In this document: in pieces, positions 38,473-46,582 of the stretch
Layout of the letters: every line of letters starts with the position of its first letter
Numbering within the stretch: position 1 is the stretch's first letter
From: Solibacillus sp. FSL H8-0538
Lineage (GTDB): Bacteria; Bacillota; Bacilli; Bacillales_A; Planococcaceae
DNA: 64,000 nucleotides
NCBI RefSeq assembly: GCF_038003525.1
Contig: NZ_JBBOPI010000001.1
Span: forward strand, 3,347,501-3,411,500
Reading direction: 5' to 3'
Notes under the pieces: model-generated
Database searches by the model: none
Told to the model about the DNA's origin: nothing
The model's input: only the letters and a program-made list of their open reading frames with translations
Made by a program: the position numbers and the translations under genes

Positions 38473-39762
38473 CTACTTCTTCACTACATCAAAATTCGAT
38501 CCAATGAGTAACCAGTTTTGTGGGAATGGTAACCCCAGCTTCCAGTAGCCAATACCACGTAACTTGTTGCGCTTTACTAAATCGATTTTAGCTTGAATGG
38601 ATCTTGCATCTTCAAACCACACAATATGCGACCTCCCCTGCTCGTCTACATAGTTGAAGAACGGGGCTTGCGCGATATTATCATATTGAATGACTGTGTT
38701 ATACCGTTTAGCAATTTCAATTGCTCTTTGAGGACTGAGCGCTTCCGCATACGCTCCACCTGGTACAAATGGCAGCGTCCAATCATAACCATATAAATTT
38801 TGCCCGAGCATCACTTTATTTGAAGGTATGACGGAGGTTGCATACCGCACGACATTTTCTACTGGTCCAATTGGAGAAACTGCCATAGGAGGTCCTGCCG
38901 AATAACCCCATTCATATGTCATTAGTAAAACAAAATCCACAACCTCACCGATCGCCTTGTAATCATGTGCAACGTACCATTCTCCCGGCTGATCCGCCCT
39001 CGTTTTCGGTGCTAGCGCTGCAGAGACGGTAAACCCGGCCGCATGCATTCGCTCCACGGCTCTTTGTAGAAATTTAATATATGCTTCTCGTTGATCACCT
39101 GGTATATGCTCAAAATCAAAATGAATATCCTTTACGCTACCGAGACGATTTGCTTCCGCAATAATATTATCAAATAGCAAATCCTGCACCGCCACGCTTT
39201 GCAAAATATCCCGGGCTAGTTCCCCACTAAACTGAAACTCTTCCAGATTGGTAATGACCATTGCAAGTGAGGTATTTGTTTCATCTACTAAGGCTGGAAT
39301 CCCTTGAATCGGCGGTGGTTTTAGCGTACCATCCCTCCTCACCTCATAACTAAATAAAGCGAGATACGTTAAATATGGTCCTGCTTCACGCGCTTGATTT
39401 AGTAGTACCTCACTAACTGATGTCCCTCTAGGCTCTAGATAAGCCATAATTTCCGCTTCAGTTTTCGGTGCCGGTGGAATAAATAAACGCTGACCGATCA
39501 TTAAACTTTGATTCGGATTTATACCGTTCATTTGCGCAAGTGTCAAATAATTCACCCCAAAACGTTGCCCAATAGACCATAAGCTATCCCCTGGCTGCAC
39601 CCAATAATAACTACCCCAAATCGGTATAACTAGCGCCTGCCCTATGACTAACCTGTTAGGATCCGGTATTTGATTTGCCGTTACAATATTTTGTACCGTC
39701 GTTCCGTAAGCCTGCGCAATCCCGTATAGTGATTCAGCTGGCTTCACAACATGGATTTGAAT
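38473..39762 (-). CDS. yaaH: Spore cortex/germination glycoside hydrolase with two LysM domains (YaaH/SleL-like)
   Basis: Two N-terminal LysM modules (about 5-50 and 52-97), then a GH18-type barrel from about residue 105 with the acid HFDFEHIPG and LLMTYEWGYSAG. It is expected in spore coat or cortex, hydrolysing cortex fragments. The first obvious start (GTG 39747) gives a truncated LysM with no ribosome site nearby. The strong AAAGGAGGG at 39769-39777 points to an ATT codon at 39760-39762, restoring QIHVVKPAESLYGIAQ, the usual N-terminus. No other in-frame start codon lies between. Confidence 0.85.
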   Translation of the reverse strand: MQIHVVKPAESLYGIAQAYGTTVQNIVTANQIPDPNRLVIGQALVIPIWGSYYWVQPGDSLWSIGQRFGVNYLTLAQMNGINPNQSLMIGQRLFIPPAPKTEAEIMAYLEPRGTSVSEVLLNQAREAGPYLTYLALFSYEVRRDGTLKPPPIQGIPALVDETNTSLAMVITNLEEFQFSGELARDILQSVAVQDLLFDNIIAEANRLGSVKDIHFDFEHIPGDQREAYIKFLQRAVERMHAAGFTVSAALAPKTRADQPGEWYVAHDYKAIGEVVDFVLLMTYEWGYSAGPPMAVSPIGPVENVVRYATSVIPSNKVMLGQNLYGYDWTLPFVPGGAYAEALSPQRAIEIAKRYNTVIQYDNIAQAPFFNYVDEQGRSHIVWFEDARSIQAKIDLVKRNKLRGIGYWKLGLPFPQNWLLIGSNFDVVKK

Positions 39763-39869
39763 GATGCACCCTCCTTTCTAGTGGTTGTATATTTACGTAT
39801 AATTTTATGATAGAAAGACGGGGATGATGTTACTGAATAATTATTTTGTTAACCTAACACAAGCTTGAA

Positions 39870-39911
39870 GAAGCTATACCACTACATGAAAAATAGTGGT
39901 ATAAGCTGTTC
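39870..39911 (+). other. Hairpin before the DUF4236 pseudogene
   Basis: AGCTATACCACT and AGTGGTATAAGCT pair around ACATGAAAAAT with one bulge, a few bases upstream of the pseudogene ribosome site. It may be an old terminator or leader structure. Confidence 0.4.
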
Positions 39912-39927
39912 GTAAGGAGGTCTCACA

Positions 39928-40161
39928 ATGGTATAACGATTCAGAAAAAGCGTCTAAATTCCACCCGGTGTCCGTGTAAACTTTAAAAAAGCTCCAAGTA
40001 TTAGCTTTGGTGGGAAAGGGCTACGTTGCAGTGTGAGCACAACTGGTAGACGTACTACTTCTGCCGTCATTTCCGGAAACGGACTTTCTTATGTAAAAAA
40101 TAACTTCACTAACAAAAAATCCTCTACACCAAATGCAATGAATGTGCAAAAAAACACATGA
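39928..40161 (+). pseudogene. DUF4236 family gene inactivated by two in-frame TAA codons
   Basis: AAGGAGG lies seven bases before ATG 39928. The frame reads MV-stop-RFRKSV-stop-IPPGVRVNFKKAPSISFGGKG and continues with CSVSTTGRRTTSAVISGNGLSY before TGA at 40159. This is the DUF4236 pattern (a basic RFRKS start and a TT..I.GTGLSY end). TAA at 39934-39936 replaces the usual aromatic residue at position 3, and TAA at 39955-39957 replaces residue 10. No frameshift is needed, so it decayed by point mutation. Confidence 0.75.
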
Positions 40162-40225
40162 TGCTCAGTCAGAGGTCGGTGCATTTTAACAGCAGTGTGG
40201 TTGTCGATTAGAAAGAAACAACTTA

Positions 40226-40270
40226 AAGAAAGAGAGGTCTCAAAGTTTGTATGAGACCTCTCCTTTGTTA
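40226..40270. terminator. Bidirectional terminator, DUF4236 remnant / small ORF
   Basis: AGAGGTCTCA and TGAGACCTCT form a perfect 10-bp stem with flanking A-rich and T-rich sequence, between convergent frames. Confidence 0.82.
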
Positions 40271-40275
40271 TTTTT

Positions 40276-40446
40276 TTATGAAGAAGTCATATCTCTAGAG
40301 GCGCCATTCCCATTATCGGTTTCTGAAACATTACTCATAATTGCAGCCGTATCATAAGCAATCAGTGTCACCCGTAATTTGTCCTCAAGGTTATTAATTT
40401 CTTGCAGCTGTTCACTGTCCAGCTGCGCATATTTGCTTTCTTCCAT
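40276..40446 (-). CDS. Small acidic protein of unknown function
   Basis: 56 residues from ATG 40446, twelve bases after GAAAGG (a TTG four codons earlier is too close). MEESKYAQLDSEQLQEINNL predicts an amphipathic helix and the tail is Ser/Asn/Gly-rich. Its own terminator and ribosome site support expression. Not recognised; it could belong to the many small sporulation or regulatory proteins of Bacilli. Confidence 0.55.
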   Translation of the reverse strand: MEESKYAQLDSEQLQEINNLEDKLRVTLIAYDTAAIMSNVSETDNGNGASRDMTSS

Positions 40447-40801
40447 TGTAGTATCCAACCTTTCTATTACTTACACTTTGGTGTATTTGCGTCCCCATAG
40501 TGGATTCACTGAATTCCAAATTCACCAGTGGCTTCAGTAAACATTTACTGAACAATGTTCCAAATTATTTTGTCCGATAAGATATAGTTTATACGCAAGT
40601 TAATTTTCTATATTTCTTTCTATCGTAGTCACCTTTTCATTGAACAAATTACTGCCGAATGAAGATGAAATGTACATAGCCTTTTAGAAAGCCAAACCTC
40701 GCACCAATATAGGGTGAGATGATGTCCTTAACCAACTAAAAAGAGGAAGGACAATTAGTGTCCCTCCTCTTTTTATACTGTTAATACGTACTATTAGATG
40801 C
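40447..40801. other. Intergenic region with repeat copy E and a terminator
   Basis: It contains dispersed repeat copy E (40683) and a stem AAAGAGGAAGGACA/TGTCCCTCCTCTTT (40738-40773), which terminates the SLH-protein transcript on the minus strand. Otherwise nothing seen. Confidence 0.6.
40683..40730 (+). repeat. Dispersed hairpin repeat, copy E
   Basis: TTTAGAAAGCCAAACCTCGCA, then ATAGGGTGAGATGATGTCCTT match the family. CCTCGCAC pairs with GGGTGAG-type sequence; the downstream TTATGCGG part is missing. Confidence 0.55.
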
Positions 40802-43030
40802 TCAATAATTCAAGTATGTGCCTTTTTCAGCTAGTTCATATGCCAGGCGAATCGTTGAAACTGCTAACTCTGCATACGTCACTTCTCTGCCAGGGTAAAA
40901 TTGATTTTGATCAGTTTTTAATATTCCTAACGAGTTTGTTATGGCAACATAACCAGCGTATTCTGGCTTCACCTTATTCGCATCCACAAAGTCTAGCTTA
41001 TAAATATTACTATGTTTAGCTGCTTGCTCCAGTCCTAGAACACGTATATACCAAGCTGCTAATTCCTCACGAGTAATTGGTGAATCCGGATTAAAACTTG
41101 GATTCTTTGCATCAAGAATGCCGATTGTAACCGCACGCTCAATCACTTGATATAATGGGTGCTTCGAATCTATATTCTCAAAAGTTTGATTCATGCTTTC
41201 TTGTTCATACGCATACCCACCCTCATAAAAGTACGTAAGTGATTTGATGAGGACTTTTAGTGCTTCACCTTTTGAAATAGAGGCATCTCCATTAAAATTT
41301 TTGGCCTCCTTAATATCTAAGATTTTGGCATTAATCAAGTAATTCAGTTCTTCTTGTGCCGTAGGATGTGAAATGACAACCGTATTTTTTTCATCACCCG
41401 AGCTATTCCATTTGCCTGTTTTGGCATCTAAAAAACTATTTGCATTATCATTAAATATGGGTGAATAGACTAACTCATAATGATGTTTGTCTTCTTTATT
41501 TTCTTGTTTAATATAATTTAGTTTAAGGCTTAATGAATTTTTCAAAATAGCTGTTGCCTCTTCCGTAGACACTACTCCGTCAAGGGATGGCCATGTTTCA
41601 ACATCCTGATAATTGACATTAAGGCTACTTAAGGAACCATCCGCAGCAATTCCTACACCAATATTATCGCCTGACACGACAACACCATTGACAATTCTCG
41701 GGAAATTAAAGTGATAACTACCTTGTCCCTCTTCAATGTATGGTTCATCTATTGGCTTAGCATAGTTGTGTAAATAAGATGGTACCCACTCTTTTAAATA
41801 TTTTATTGCTTGAGTCGTCGCCTGTTCAATCGAAAGGGCATTCTCATTCTTTGGTTGTTCACCCATTTGTGCTAAAATCATGCCTTTTACATCATAATAC
41901 TGCGTAATCTCTCCCGTTTTTTTATTAATTTCTAGGCTCGCACCATGTCCGCCATTCCCAAACTCGTACGAATATTGAACGCTAATTACTTCCTGCCCCA
42001 TGTAATTTTCTAGTTCTTCTAAAGAGTGAATGCTTAATTTGACCTTATCAGATTGAATCTTTAAGACTTGTTCAGCAAATTTCTTAGCTTCTTCTAATGT
42101 AATGCCGTTTTGTCTAGGTGGCAGAAGACTTTCAGCAATCTTTTCGATTTTTGTTTTCGCAGGGAAGTCAGCAGAGAAACCGTTTGTTGTTTGCCACTTA
42201 CCAGAAAGTGCATGGACGCCGAGTAATTTTGCTGTTGGTTTGTAAACAAGATGAACACTATTTTTTCCCGTTTGGTAATCCGTATTCACTTGATATTGTA
42301 GTTCAACAGAAAGCTTGTCTTTAACTTGTTCTAACATCGCATTTTTAGCTTTTACTTGGTTTACATCATCAAAGGTAGGGGATTCCATCTTGTTAGCATT
42401 CCTGTAAAATTCAACAACCTCACCATTTCCAAGAACGGTCACTTGAATCCCTTGATCAGCAATGGCTACTTTATTTTTCATACGAACGAAAGAAAATGAG
42501 TAACGAATAGGTTGTGTTAGTATTTGAGGTGAATAATAGTTATAGCTGTTATCAGTTTCTAACTGATAGTCCTCTCCATTAGAAAATTGCTTAATGACAT
42601 TCTCTGCAATTTTCTCTGCTGCATCTTTAGAAACCTTTGCTGGGAATAGTGCCTCTTTTTCATTGGGAGGTTGATAAGAGAATTGCTCAACTTCTAAATC
42701 CTCTCCAACAAATCCTATATGACCGTATATTTGCTTTCCATTAACTGTCTTAGAGAAACTTAATTGATACCGCATCGTATCATCAGGATAATGATGGCCG
42801 CTACTCATATGAAAATCACTATTTGTTACGAAGTCAAATTTATTCGGAAACAACTGATGAAACTTCTTAATTAAATCATTTTTTGAAAAAACCGTATCTG
42901 TCACAGCGATTTGAATTTGAACTTTTTCACGTTGGCCATTTGTTGTTGAAGCACTGCCAATAGACGAAAACATGCCAAAAGATAACACAGAAGATGTTAA
43001 TATAATTCCGAAGTTTTTAAATTTTACCAA
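40802..43030 (-). CDS. Secreted YcdB/YcdC-domain protein with C-terminal SLH domains
   Basis: A 742-residue surface protein. The start is TTG at 43030, six bases after AAGGGGG; it yields a normal signal peptide (KFKNFGIILTSSVLSFGMFSS). The central region has repeated PepSY-like YcdB/YcdC domains, recognisable by ITLEEAKKFAEQVL, ALSIEQATTQAIKYLKEW and VSTEEATAILKNSL. The last 180 residues contain SLH repeats (NPSFNPDSPITREELAAWYIRVLG). It is likely wall-anchored and PepSY-like parts often inhibit or chaperone proteases, but the role is unknown. Confidence 0.85.
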   Translation of the reverse strand: MVKFKNFGIILTSSVLSFGMFSSIGSASTTNGQREKVQIQIAVTDTVFSKNDLIKKFHQLFPNKFDFVTNSDFHMSSGHHYPDDTMRYQLSFSKTVNGKQIYGHIGFVGEDLEVEQFSYQPPNEKEALFPAKVSKDAAEKIAENVIKQFSNGEDYQLETDNSYNYYSPQILTQPIRYSFSFVRMKNKVAIADQGIQVTVLGNGEVVEFYRNANKMESPTFDDVNQVKAKNAMLEQVKDKLSVELQYQVNTDYQTGKNSVHLVYKPTAKLLGVHALSGKWQTTNGFSADFPAKTKIEKIAESLLPPRQNGITLEEAKKFAEQVLKIQSDKVKLSIHSLEELENYMGQEVISVQYSYEFGNGGHGASLEINKKTGEITQYYDVKGMILAQMGEQPKNENALSIEQATTQAIKYLKEWVPSYLHNYAKPIDEPYIEEGQGSYHFNFPRIVNGVVVSGDNIGVGIAADGSLSSLNVNYQDVETWPSLDGVVSTEEATAILKNSLSLKLNYIKQENKEDKHHYELVYSPIFNDNANSFLDAKTGKWNSSGDEKNTVVISHPTAQEELNYLINAKILDIKEAKNFNGDASISKGEALKVLIKSLTYFYEGGYAYEQESMNQTFENIDSKHPLYQVIERAVTIGILDAKNPSFNPDSPITREELAAWYIRVLGLEQAAKHSNIYKLDFVDANKVKPEYAGYVAITNSLGILKTDQNQFYPGREVTYAELAVSTIRLAYELAEKGTYLNY

Positions 43031-43134
43031 AATAATCCCCCTTGAGTCGTATTCCCTGAATTGTACAGTAAATTCTGTCAATAAAAAATAGGAATTCTTT
43101 CTTTATATAATCCTATGAATACACCCCTTTATCC

Positions 43135-43257
43135 TTATCTTTTAACAATATTAATAGTTCCTTCGCATTCTACAAGCTCCGCAAAATCCCCGCTCGCTCC
43201 TAATTTATCAAGTACGTCATATGCTATTGCTTTGTCTTCTACTAGAATATGCCTCAT
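43135..43257 (-). CDS. Possible 40-residue protein
   Basis: An open frame from ATG 43257 reads MRHILVEDKAIAYDVLDKLG and continues GASGDFAELVECEG... before TAA. The composition looks coding, but the ribosome site is weak (AGATAGAG) and the family is not recognised. It may be a gene remnant. Confidence 0.3.
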   Translation of the reverse strand: MRHILVEDKAIAYDVLDKLGASGDFAELVECEGTINIVKR

Positions 43258-43353
43258 CTCTATCTATTTATGTATGCAATCTAAGAAGTTATTTTGTGTC
43301 CATAAGGTTTGTCAATCACTATAATAATCCATGGTTTTTAGCTGAATAAATAA

Positions 43354-43384
43354 TAAAAAAAGAACCCATGTTTTAAGGGTTCTT
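43354..43384 (-). terminator. Terminator of the 43435 gene
   Basis: AAGAACCC and GGGTTCTT pair on the minus strand, followed by a T run. Confidence 0.85.
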
Positions 43385-43434
43385 AGGGATTTAGTTGAGA
43401 ATTGTATGTGCACCTGGTAAAGGTATTAATAAAT

Positions 43435-44163
43435 TTAAATTGGCCCATTTATCCATTCGCAATTTGCACCATCTACCTCTTCACCGCAATATGGACATAC
43501 AGGCCGCTCAATTTCAAAGGTTCTGTCGTGAATTACAACACCTAATAGCATACATTTTTTGCAATCTATAAATAATCCACGCATGTCCGCTGAATAATGG
43601 ATGGATTTCTTTAATGTCTCAAAATTCCCTTCCGATTCATCAGATCCACCGGGATACTCACTGCCCAAGTAGCCATCCTTCCATTCAACTACATCCGCCA
43701 TTCCGGTGTTAGAAATTTTATCAAAACTACTATAACTGTCTGTAATTTCATCCAATTCATTTGGATCTAGAGTAAAGGAATCTGTCCCTTTTTCAACTAA
43801 AAGAATGAGATAATCCTGAAATTTAATCGCCTCAATAATTTCACTAACGCCATTTACTTGGATTAGGGAATTTGTCGGTTCTTTTAAAATAATTTCACAT
43901 ATGTCTAGCCAGTCAAGAATATCATCAACTGTATAAGATTCATCAAAACTAAGCGACACTAGTACATAACGACCATCATTAACTAATAAATTGGCAAAGC
44001 AATCTTCCATTTCAACACTTTGCATCTTCAGTTCGGCAAATAAATCTTCATAATTTGGGATTAACATATACTCATAATAGTCCGGATATTTTCTTAATTC
44101 CCCTAATACCCTCGCATTTTTATAGTCTTGAAAACTGATTACTTTTCTTTCGTCATTATCCAA
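43435..44163 (-). CDS. Uncharacterised protein with C-terminal zinc ribbon
   Basis: 242 residues, acidic, without signal peptide or membrane segment. The C-terminal CKKC and CPYCGEEVDGANC pairs form a likely zinc ribbon. The N-terminal part (SFQDYKNARVLGELRKYPDY) has no domain I recognise. The ATG has GGGGG upstream (GTGGGGGGATTAC). It is the last gene before the CRISPR locus; no link is shown. Confidence 0.6.
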   Translation of the reverse strand: MDNDERKVISFQDYKNARVLGELRKYPDYYEYMLIPNYEDLFAELKMQSVEMEDCFANLLVNDGRYVLVSLSFDESYTVDDILDWLDICEIILKEPTNSLIQVNGVSEIIEAIKFQDYLILLVEKGTDSFTLDPNELDEITDSYSSFDKISNTGMADVVEWKDGYLGSEYPGGSDESEGNFETLKKSIHYSADMRGLFIDCKKCMLLGVVIHDRTFEIERPVCPYCGEEVDGANCEWINGPI

Positions 44164-44319
44164 TGTAATCCCCCCACGAATGAATAGTTCAAAAAAAATT
44201 TAACAGTATTGATTCAACCATAAATAATCCCCCTCCCAACATCCTAAATTTTCATTTCAGATAGTAAGAGGTTATATTATTCGGCTAAATCCACACATTA
44301 TCTCACACAATGAGTATAT

Positions 44320-44350
44320 GTTTTACTATTTTGTAACATTACATTGGTCT
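44320..44350. repeat. Orphan CRISPR repeat-like / anti-repeat-like sequence
   Basis: Thirty-one bases beginning GTTTTACTA and ending ACATTACATTGGTCT match the array repeat in plus orientation, with four changes in the first 31 positions. Its central TGTAACATTACATTGGT is identical to the tracrRNA anti-repeat at 51902-51918 rather than to the array repeat. The repeat's last five bases (lower stem) are lost. It lies 500 bp beyond the array's distal end and has no tracrRNA-like tail. Confidence 0.6.
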
Positions 44351-44425
44351 CGTATGAGAATCTCTAATTAAATGAATTATCGGATGAACAATTCGAAAGA
44401 AACGATTTTGGGCGGCTGTTAAAAA

Positions 44426-44794
44426 TCAATCTATACCTGGCCCTCTGTACTTATCCGATATAACGGAATAATTTTGATGGTGGATTTTGTCCCACTCTGT
44501 TTTTTTGAATTGAAGCCCTTTAATACAATCATTTATCCATGCTTGATCAAATAAACGAAAACCTTGTTCCGCTACCCATTTTCGTATAATGAAGTAGCTA
44601 TGTGTTGAGATAAACAGCTGTACACCCATACGCGCTAATTGTAAAAATAATTTTGCTAACACCGGGACTATTTTCAGATTAATATTGGATTCAGGCTCGT
44701 CCCAAAATAAAATCGTATTTTGTTGGACTGTTCCATTTGCAATCAATTGTACAATCGTTGCAATTTTCCGGTAACCCTCTGCTAATAAACCCAT
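44426..44794 (-). pseudogene. C-terminal fragment of an AAA (OLD/AAA_21-like) ATPase
   Basis: 122 codons contain GLLAEGYRKIATIVQLIANG, Walker B ILFWDEPESNIN and the switch His in LFISTHSYFI, the second half of an SMC/ABC-like ATPase of the kind common in abortive-infection systems. The Walker A half is absent: an in-frame TAA sits two codons before the ATG and the CRISPR array starts 57 bp away. A dead remnant is most likely; a functional short protein is improbable. Confidence 0.75.
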
Positions 44795-44850
44795 TTCTTA
44801 TACAGTCTTACATACTAAACCTTGGTGCCAGCAAAACACGAAGAATCCTC

Positions 44851-45612
44851 AATTTACTACTATCTAAAATTACATTGGTTTAAAACTTCCCATTTGTCTT
44901 GGTCGGACGTGGAATGGTTTTACTACTCTCTAAAATTACATTGGTCTAAAACTCGAAGAATGTCTTTAGCTCTGGACTTTTTGTTTTACTACTCTCTAAA
45001 ATTACATTGGTCTAAAACTTACTTCTCCGTGCGCTTCAATGCGATTGTGTTTTACTACTCTCTAAAATTACATTGGTCTAAAACTACATCACTGAACACA
45101 TCGTTACTCGCATTGTTTTACTACTCTCTAAAATTACATTGGTCTAAAACATCTGTTTTATTGATTCGTAATATCGTCATGTTTTACTACTCTCTAAAAT
45201 TACATTGGTCTAAAACCAATACTACTACCGCATATTGAGCACTTTTGTTTTACTACTCTCTAAAATTACATTGGTCTAAAACTACCCCTTATGTTCATAT
45301 TGTAAATGTGGAGTTTTACTACTCTCTAAAATTACATTGGTCTAAAACAAATCATTCGAAAGCGTAAAAAAAACTGAAGTTTTACTACTCTCTAAAATTA
45401 CATTGGTCTAAAACGAAGTCTTTGATTTATTTACAATGCATCGAGTTTTACTACTCTCTAAAATTACATTGGTCTAAAACACCCATCCTGGTTTTAAATA
45501 AATAGTTTTAGTTTTACTACTCTCTAAAATTACATTGGTCTAAAACGTTGTAGTTCCACAACCCAAACCTTATTTAGTTTTACTACTCTCTAAAATTACA
45601 TTGGTCTAAAAC
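44851..45612 (-). CRISPR. Type II-A CRISPR array, 12 repeats and 11 spacers
   Basis: Repeats are 36 bp (plus strand GTTTTACTACTCTCT ... GGTCTAAAAC) and spacers all 30 bp, period 66, with starts at 44851, 44917, 44983 and so on to 45577. The crRNA sense is the minus strand (repeat starting GTTTTAGACCAATG), set by complementarity to the tracrRNA. Eleven repeats are identical. The one at 44851 has four mismatches and marks the old, trailer end. The leader side is at 45613, next to csn2. Spacer targets cannot be assigned here. Confidence 0.98.
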
Positions 45613-45715
45613 CTCAAATGTGTAACTTTGTACTATTATTTGAATTTATTTTTATAAAATTACATTGGTCTAACACCGAATTTTAGTGAGTAGCTTAGTA
45701 TCCATTGGTTAAATA
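45613..45715 (-). promoter_or_regulatory. CRISPR leader with ATTTGAG anchor
   Basis: The sequence abutting the first repeat on the crRNA strand is ATTTGAG (45613-45619), identical to the leader-anchoring sequence known from streptococcal type II-A loci. The leader is about 100 bp, A/T-rich and ends at the csn2 stop. It contains a degenerate half-repeat. No unambiguous promoter can be assigned within it. Confidence 0.75.
45655..45676 (-). repeat. Degenerate half-repeat inside the leader
   Basis: Twenty-one of 22 bases match repeat positions 15-36 (in crRNA sense GTGTTAGACCAATGTAATTTTA), the half that pairs with tracrRNA. The other half of the repeat is unrecognisable. The implied unit lies 64 bp from the first true repeat, close to the 66-bp period. 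Confidence 0.75.
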
Positions 45716-46582
45716 CTAAAATTTATTGCTTTCTAAAAACGTACGCCACCGATCACTTAATAACAATAAATCGTCATTAAAATCATAAAACGCTAAATCT
45801 TTTACTAGTTGTTCTAAAGATAGCTGCGAATGTGAATAATCAAATAGCATAAGTTCGTTATATAAACCGCTGATATTATATATACTACCATTTTCCTTAA
45901 ACAATTTGATATTCGATAAATTCACTATATCCGCATTTACTTTTTTAGATGTAATACAGATTACTGTAACTTTTAAATCATTTAAATAAGCTAATAACTG
46001 TTTCATGTCGGCAATTGGCAAATCTGCTTCTGGGAAATGATAAATAAGCAGCTTTGGTCGCTTTCCATCTAAAGATTGCAGCCACATATCAATTATAAAT
46101 TTACGATATTCAAATGCCGATACATTTTCTTTATTTGATGTTATTGTGATTTCTACTTGCTTTAATAAGTTTTCAAGCACTAGTGATTGTAAGTCAAATT
46201 CGATTTCAAAATCAGCAAATTTAATTGTCATCTCATGGAAAGTACGTTCAATTTCATTTTTCATATGTGTATAAATGGGTAATAACTGCTCGTCCATTTC
46301 AAATTGTTGTTTAATGAACATCATGATTTGTTTATTTGCATCTTTGGCTTCTAAAAATTCAAGTGCCCCACCAGTAATATTCACTATATCAAAGTCTTTA
46401 CTTACCACATCATACCCATCATATGTCACTCGAAAATACATATCTTCCCGTTCTCTTCCTTTAATCCATTGTAGAAGTGTATCTCGAAAACGATATTGCT
46501 GAATTGCACTTCTAAATGTGAGGATATTCAACGTATTTTTTTCAAAAACGATTTCTTCAATTCCATTCGTATAAATGTTCAT
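45716..46582 (-). CDS. csn2: Csn2-family adaptation protein
   Basis: 288 residues in the csn2 position of a type II-A operon. The first part resembles Csn2 (an acidic, helix-rich protein with LQSLVLENLLKQVEITI and LKVTVICITSKKV segments); Csn2 forms tetrameric rings that thread on DNA ends during spacer acquisition. It is longer than the short streptococcal form of about 220 residues, so it belongs to a long variant. The start overlaps the cas2 stop by four bases. Confidence 0.85.
   Translation of the reverse strand: MNIYTNGIEEIVFEKNTLNILTFRSAIQQYRFRDTLLQWIKGREREDMYFRVTYDGYDVVSKDFDIVNITGGALEFLEAKDANKQIMMFIKQQFEMDEQLLPIYTHMKNEIERTFHEMTIKFADFEIEFDLQSLVLENLLKQVEITITSNKENVSAFEYRKFIIDMWLQSLDGKRPKLLIYHFPEADLPIADMKQLLAYLNDLKVTVICITSKKVNADIVNLSNIKLFKENGSIYNISGLYNELMLFDYSHSQLSLEQLVKDLAFYDFNDDLLLLSDRWRTFLESNKF

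Noticed and set aside
44320-44350. Reading this element as a second tracrRNA gene
   Set aside because: The anti-repeat-like part is not followed by AAGTTAAAAT, nexus or terminator.
44822-45238. 138-codon plus-strand reading frame with a repeated FYYSLKLHWSKT motif
   Set aside because: It is the CRISPR array read as protein: the 66-bp period is divisible by three, so the frame stays open.
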